A stretch of 64,000 bases of DNA from JBMNOZ01 sp050943335 (GTDB taxonomy: Bacteria > Bacillota > Desulfitobacteriia > Desulfitobacteriales > Syntrophobotulaceae): the NCBI GenBank assembly GCA_050943335.1, contig JBMNOZ010000002.1, positions 52,950-116,949 of the forward strand, in the 5' to 3' direction. Both the position numbers and the translations under genes were made by a program. The stretch's first letter is position 1; each line of letters opens with the position of its first letter. Shown here piece after piece: positions 60,690 through 64,000 of the stretch. The notes beneath the pieces were generated by a model. The model was not told the origin of the DNA, made no database searches, and saw only the letters and a program-made list of their open reading frames with translations.

Positions 60690-60845
60690 GCCCTTCTTTC
60701 AGACCGGAGAGCCTTTTAGAAGCGCTTTTGGTTGCTATTCTCCTTTCCGAAATGGGAGGCTGCCAGATTTCTCTATCAGCCCCGTGGGTATATACCCAGG
60801 CCCACTTACCGTAGCCTAGCCGTAGGTAAACAGGCTCGGAGATAT
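60690..60845 (-). ncRNA. Structured leader and candidate riboswitch of the ABC importer operon (Moco/Tuco-like?)
   Basis: On the minus strand the leader begins CTCCGAGCCT and closes a basal stem GAGCCT/AGGCTC (60832-60837 with 60709-60714). Between lie several hairpins, including TTACC/GGTAA, GGGTATATACCC and AGA-GAAA-TCT (a GNRA loop). The last stem GCGCTTCT/AGAAGGGC (60718-60725 with 60690-60697), followed by TTTTCGTTTT, is a terminator whose loop holds the 3' strand of the basal stem, as in transcription-control riboswitches. No B12 box (GCCACTG) is seen. The importer type and the Mo content of the window make a Moco/tungsten-cofactor RNA the best guess. Confidence 0.6.
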
Positions 60846-60982
60846 TAAGTTTTAACAAACAACAATATATTAACTCGTCAATTTCAAGTAACAGTATTTT
60901 ATTATTGTACCATAGAATATAGATTAAGTGAACTCTTTTGCTATTTAAACCTTTTTGTCTTCCAAATCTATAGATATATTTT

Positions 60983-61012
60983 CCCTTATAGTGTAATATT
61001 ACACTATAAGGG
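60983..61012. promoter_or_regulatory. Perfect 30-bp palindrome, probable XRE operator
   Basis: CCCTTATAGTGTAAT and its exact complement ATTACACTATAAGGG meet without a spacer. The site ends at the ribosome binding site of the XRE gene (AAGGGAGGG), 11 bases before its ATG. It is most likely the operator for self-control. In mRNA it could also fold and hide the binding site. A weak promoter (TTGTCT at 60955, TATTTT at 60977) lies just upstream. Confidence 0.75.
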
Positions 61013-61023
61013 AGGGTGTTCTA

Positions 61024-61476
61024 ATGACTCGAACAGAATTTATCCAACTACTTAATGAAAAAATTAAATTAATTCGCGCTGAATATGACTATACCCAAGA
61101 GAAAATGGCGGAAATACTGGGCATTTCTAAAAAAACGCTGGTGGAGATAGAAAAAGGCAGGCGTTCTTTAACCTGGGCTGGGGCCATTGCAGTCGCTGTT
61201 CTCTTTAAGAATAGTCAAATTGTGCTTATGACCCTAGGCGATGATCCTCTTGATATTATTCGCACTATCGCTTTTACTAATTATAGTGAAAAATATCCGG
61301 AAACAATGGGAGGTAAAATCTGGTGGCGGATAATTTTGGAGGAGTCCGGGTACAAGATTCAACAAAATATTATCTCCGGTCATTACCGTCTTTTGGATAG
61401 CAAAAATCGCCGTCTCGCCAGCTCTACGGATTTAAAGAATGTCAAAAAACGCCTCGCAGAAATGAGGTCCCAATGA
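61024..61476 (+). CDS. XRE-family regulator
   Basis: The 150-residue protein has an N-terminal helix-turn-helix of the Cro/CI type (IRAEYDYTQEKMAEILGISKKTLVEIEKGRRSLTWAGAIAVAVLF, residues about 18-62). The C-terminal part, PETMGGKIWWRIILEESGYKIQQNIISGHYRLLDSKNRRLASSTDL, is a small beta domain that may sense a signal. The ATG has AAGGGAGGG. It is the first gene of the operon, and its stop overlaps the next start as ATGA. It very likely binds the palindrome in front of it. Confidence 0.9.
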   Translation: MTRTEFIQLLNEKIKLIRAEYDYTQEKMAEILGISKKTLVEIEKGRRSLTWAGAIAVAVLFKNSQIVLMTLGDDPLDIIRTIAFTNYSEKYPETMGGKIWWRIILEESGYKIQQNIISGHYRLLDSKNRRLASSTDLKNVKKRLAEMRSQ

Positions 61477-62060
61477 AGAATAACCGGTTTGACAAATTTC
61501 ATCGTCATTACGATGATTTTACAAGATTTTTTAAACTCGACAACCACGAGGAAATAATAAATTTAGTTCAGGAAAATGCCCGAGGAAAACAGCTCTTTAT
61601 TGCCGATATCGGTGGCGGCACCGGATTGTTGGCCGATGAACTTCTTAAGCTTGGTCACAAGGTGACCATTATCGACCCGGCCAGAAAAATGACCACGATC
61701 GCCAGTCATAGAAACCCTGAAATTAAAGTTCTTAACCTCCCTTTTGAAGAGACCTCTTTTACCGAAGCTTTTGATCTAATAATTTTAAAAGATTGTTTCC
61801 ACCACACCCGTGCTCAAGACTTTATTCTAGATAAGATATACCTTAGCCTTAAGAAAAATGGACTAGTTTTAATTCAAGAGTTTCTGCCTCAGAGTCTTTA
61901 TGGTAAATTAATCTTTACTTTTGAGCGGCTGGTAATTGAAAAAAGCTATCCGGTTACTCCCCAAAAACTTTACGAAATGATGGGGAAGGCTAATTTTAAA
62001 AGCGAAATCTTTTATTTAAACAAACGGGATTACCTAATAGTCGGGGTGAAAAATGAATAA
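61473..62060 (+). CDS. Class I SAM-dependent methyltransferase (first)
   Basis: The 195-residue enzyme has a Rossmann methyltransferase fold: FIADIGGGTGLLADELLKLGHKVTIIDPARKM (motif I, residues about 36-67), then LNLPFEETSFTEAFDLIILKDCFHH and GLVLIQEFLP. It lacks a clear substrate domain. The start overlaps the XRE stop by four bases, and it overlaps the next gene by eight bases. The substrate is unknown; a lipid, quinone or peptide are all possible. Confidence 0.88.
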   Translation: MKNNRFDKFHRHYDDFTRFFKLDNHEEIINLVQENARGKQLFIADIGGGTGLLADELLKLGHKVTIIDPARKMTTIASHRNPEIKVLNLPFEETSFTEAFDLIILKDCFHHTRAQDFILDKIYLSLKKNGLVLIQEFLPQSLYGKLIFTFERLVIEKSYPVTPQKLYEMMGKANFKSEIFYLNKRDYLIVGVKNE

Positions 62061-62961
62061 AATAATTCTATATTTCAAGGTAATCTTGCTATATTTAAGC
62101 CGCAAAATTGTAAGCGCTGAAGATATTGGTCAATCCTATGACCGAGTAAGTTCAGGCTATGAGAAATATTTTTTAGAAACCATGCATTCCTATAATGACG
62201 AACTATTAGGAGCTTTGACCGAACATTTTGAAAAAAGTAAGACTTTAGCCCGAGAAGCAAAAGATTTAAAAATCTTAGATTTAGCTGCTGGGACTGGATA
62301 TAATTCCCGCAAACTTTCTGAGATCTTTCCCAAGGCAAATTTTACCCTCGTGGATATCTCTCCCGCCATGCTTAAAGAGGCTAAAAAGAACTGGGGAGAA
62401 GGTCCTTCTCCTAACTTTGTTATTGAAGATATGCTCACTTTTCTTAAGAATACCGCCTCTGAAACCTACGATATTATAGTTTGTGCCTGGGCTTTAAAAT
62501 ATCAAACTCCAAAAAAAATCATAAAGCACATCAAGAGGGTTTTAAAACCCAATGGTTTTTTAGGTGTGATTATCAATAGAAAAAATACTTTACCGCAGAT
62601 CGCTAAAATTTACCCAAAACTGTTAGCGAAACATCCCCAAAAAATAAATAAACTTATGCTCCCCCTTCCAAATCCTAAAAATCTGAAAGCTTTTGACTCT
62701 TGGTTTACAAAAGAGTCTTTTTCGAAAATTATAAGTAAGGAAGGGACCCATCATTTTCATTTCCAAACCAGCCGAGAATTGGTTGAGTTTGTAACCTCCA
62801 CAGGTGCTTTGGCCGGTTTCGATATTATGCTTGATTTAAGAGATCCGGAGGTTAAATCTGATCTTCAGCACCTTCTGGAAAAAAACAGGTGTTCCTCTGT
62901 CCACCATAAATTCCTATACGGGGTTTACAAAAAACAGCAAAGGAATAAATTATATGAATAA
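62053..62961 (+). CDS. Class I SAM-dependent methyltransferase (second)
   Basis: The 302-residue enzyme has a hydrophobic start (KIILYFKVILLYLSRKIV), then a UbiE-like fold: SYDRVSSGYEKYFLETMH, LKILDLAAGTGYNSRKLSEIFPKANFTLVDISPAML (motif I), and YDIIVCAWALKYQTPKKIIKHIKRVLKPNGFLGVI. The C-terminal 100 residues are extra to most UbiE proteins and may bind a membrane or a large substrate. It overlaps both neighbours by eight bases, so all are one transcript. Confidence 0.88.
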   Translation: MNKIILYFKVILLYLSRKIVSAEDIGQSYDRVSSGYEKYFLETMHSYNDELLGALTEHFEKSKTLAREAKDLKILDLAAGTGYNSRKLSEIFPKANFTLVDISPAMLKEAKKNWGEGPSPNFVIEDMLTFLKNTASETYDIIVCAWALKYQTPKKIIKHIKRVLKPNGFLGVIINRKNTLPQIAKIYPKLLAKHPQKINKLMLPLPNPKNLKAFDSWFTKESFSKIISKEGTHHFHFQTSRELVEFVTSTGALAGFDIMLDLRDPEVKSDLQHLLEKNRCSSVHHKFLYGVYKKQQRNKLYE

Positions 62962-64000
62962 ACGAATTCTTATTCAAATGGCTTTCAATAAAGAAATCCG
63001 GAAAAATTTCTTTTCTATCCACAGGAAATTCTCCGCTTCCCCTAATTATAGAATTATCAATATGCTCAAGTGCGGTTTAAACGCTATTAAACACGACCGT
63101 TTAATTAAACACGGGGAACACTACATTCTAAATTCCTTTATTCCGCCCCTTAATTCTCCGGCCTTTTTAAATATTGCTAATCAGGTCCCGGGTCGGGGAG
63201 CGGATTTCTTTAAGAATCACTGTCAGGGTAAACGTCTGGCCCCTATTTCGGCCTATGTGGCTGTGACCGGAAAATGCCCCTATCACTGCTGGCATTGCAG
63301 TGCGAAAGCGAACCTTAAGAGTCGAGAATTAAACACTGAATCCCTTTTAACTATTCTTGCCAAATTGCAGGATCTGGGAGTTGGGATTATCGGTCTCACC
63401 GGTGGAGAACCTCTCTTAAGACCGGATCTTGAACATCTAATCGCCTCCATCGATCCGGAAAAAAGTGTTGCCTTGCTCTTCTCTTCCGGTTATAATCTGA
63501 GTTTAAAGCGAGCCCAAACCTTAAAAAAAGCGGGGCTTTTAGGAATTGCCATCAGTTTGGATTCTATTTATAAAGAGAAACACGATAGGTTAAGGGGGTA
63601 TACCGGGGCTTTCGATCATGCTCTAGAGGCGATTAGAAATGCCAGAAAAGCCGGCCTCTACACTATGAGCCAGACCGTATGCACGAGAGAGCTTCTAACA
63701 AGCGGGGAAATCCTTGAGTTAGCTGAGATGATGAAACTGGAAGGAGTCCAAGAGATGAGAATTCTGGAGCCCCTTCCCTGTGGCAAGCTAGCTTCCTCAC
63801 CCTCAGCCCTTCTTTCTCCCAGCGAACAGGATGAACTTAAAAACCTCCATATTATTTTAAATAGTAATAAAAAGTATCCCAAAGTGTTGAAGACCACATT
63901 ATTTGGCGGCAGTTTGATAACCGACAGTGGCGGTTGTCAAGGAACGCCAAATAAGGTTGTCAACAGGTTAGGCATTTCCGCCAATGGCGGTGGTCATTTT
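62954..64000 (+). CDS. Radical SAM enzyme (3' end beyond the window)
   Basis: The reading frame opens at ATG 62954 and is open to the window end (349 codons). An N-terminal region (about residues 1-95, with HYILNSFIPPLNSPAFLNIANQ) precedes the cluster motif CPYHCWHC (Cys-108, 112 and 115) and the glycine motif LTGGEPLLRPDLEHL (149-153). LDSIYKEKHDRLRGYTGAFDHALEAI is a typical radical SAM strand-helix. The end may hold auxiliary clusters, which cannot be seen. It overlaps the second methyltransferase by eight bases. The substrate is unknown. Confidence 0.9.
   Translation, partial: MNKRILIQMAFNKEIRKNFFSIHRKFSASPNYRIINMLKCGLNAIKHDRLIKHGEHYILNSFIPPLNSPAFLNIANQVPGRGADFFKNHCQGKRLAPISAYVAVTGKCPYHCWHCSAKANLKSRELNTESLLTILAKLQDLGVGIIGLTGGEPLLRPDLEHLIASIDPEKSVALLFSSGYNLSLKRAQTLKKAGLLGIAISLDSIYKEKHDRLRGYTGAFDHALEAIRNARKAGLYTMSQTVCTRELLTSGEILELAEMMKLEGVQEMRILEPLPCGKLASSPSALLSPSEQDELKNLHIILNSNKKYPKVLKTTLFGGSLITDSGGCQGTPNKVVNRLGISANGGGHF

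Noticed and set aside
60690..60845. Cobalamin riboswitch
   Set aside because: The importer family would fit, but the conserved B12 box GCCACTG and the usual AAxxGGGAA-type element are not seen.
60670..60858. 62-codon minus-strand reading frame before the permease
   Set aside because: It lies wholly on the structured leader and its codons follow the RNA stems, so it is not a likely protein.

Overview
The window looks like chromosomal DNA from an anaerobic, endospore-forming Firmicute of the Clostridia, most like the Peptococcaceae/Desulfitobacteriaceae group. The base composition is low to moderate GC. Sporulation genes are present (spoIVA, spmA, spmB, ytfJ, tiny YjcZ-type proteins). The housekeeping order spoIVA-gpsA-plsY-der-DUF512-SEDS-[ispH::rpsA fusion]-plsC-cmk is typical of that group. 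Shine-Dalgarno sites are strong (GGAGG), and many starts are GTG or TTG. No oxygen-respiration genes are seen. The genus is not determined.

Layout. Positions 1-1400 hold a degenerate copy of a tRNA-Pro 3' end, a 3' gene fragment, a small PH-domain gene and an intact tRNA-Pro(GGG). Positions 1.5-20 kb form a long minus-strand housekeeping and sporulation block: lipid synthesis (gpsA, plsY, plsC), ribosome and cell-wall functions (der, S1, SEDS, rluB), isoprenoids (ispH), cmk, a HutP-like regulator and spore genes. Positions 20-32 kb carry scattered single genes: cls, ybaK, a Fur-family regulator, an HD hydrolase that has lost its catalytic core, degV, ogt, hisC, a FAD/Rieske oxidoreductase, icd with a TnpB-derived N-terminal leader, and nadE. 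Positions 32-38.4 kb hold a probable pyrogallol-phloroglucinol transhydroxylase-type molybdenum enzyme (athL/athS-like) with an OFA-type MFS carrier and a radical SAM protein. Positions 38.9-43.6 kb hold an MMPL exporter, a large coiled-coil partner and a divergent TetR regulator. Positions 43.6-46.6 kb hold a MoxR ATPase / unknown / VWA operon. Positions 46.9-50.5 kb hold a sodium symporter with a 35-residue small subunit, an HD hydrolase and a run of tiny membrane proteins. Positions 50.7-55.6 kb hold a hydrolase, an MFS carrier, ymaF, a molbindin and a MATE exporter. Positions 55.9-60.8 kb hold a class II ABC importer operon behind a structured leader with an overlapping terminator. Positions 61-64 kb hold an operon of an XRE regulator, two methyltransferases and a radical SAM enzyme that runs off the window, governed by a perfect 30-bp palindrome.

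How it fits together. Molybdenum links several parts: a large Mo-bis-MGD enzyme, a stand-alone Mop/TOBE molbindin, and a BtuCDF-fold importer that I infer to be of the MolABC (molybdate/tungstate) type behind a Moco/Tuco-like riboswitch candidate. That link is inference and needs a covariance-model search. The strongest candidate for an undescribed system is the terminal XRE-MT-MT-radical SAM operon. Two genes (ispH::rpsA and the ABC permease) appear to start at ATT and ATA, each with a correctly spaced Shine-Dalgarno.
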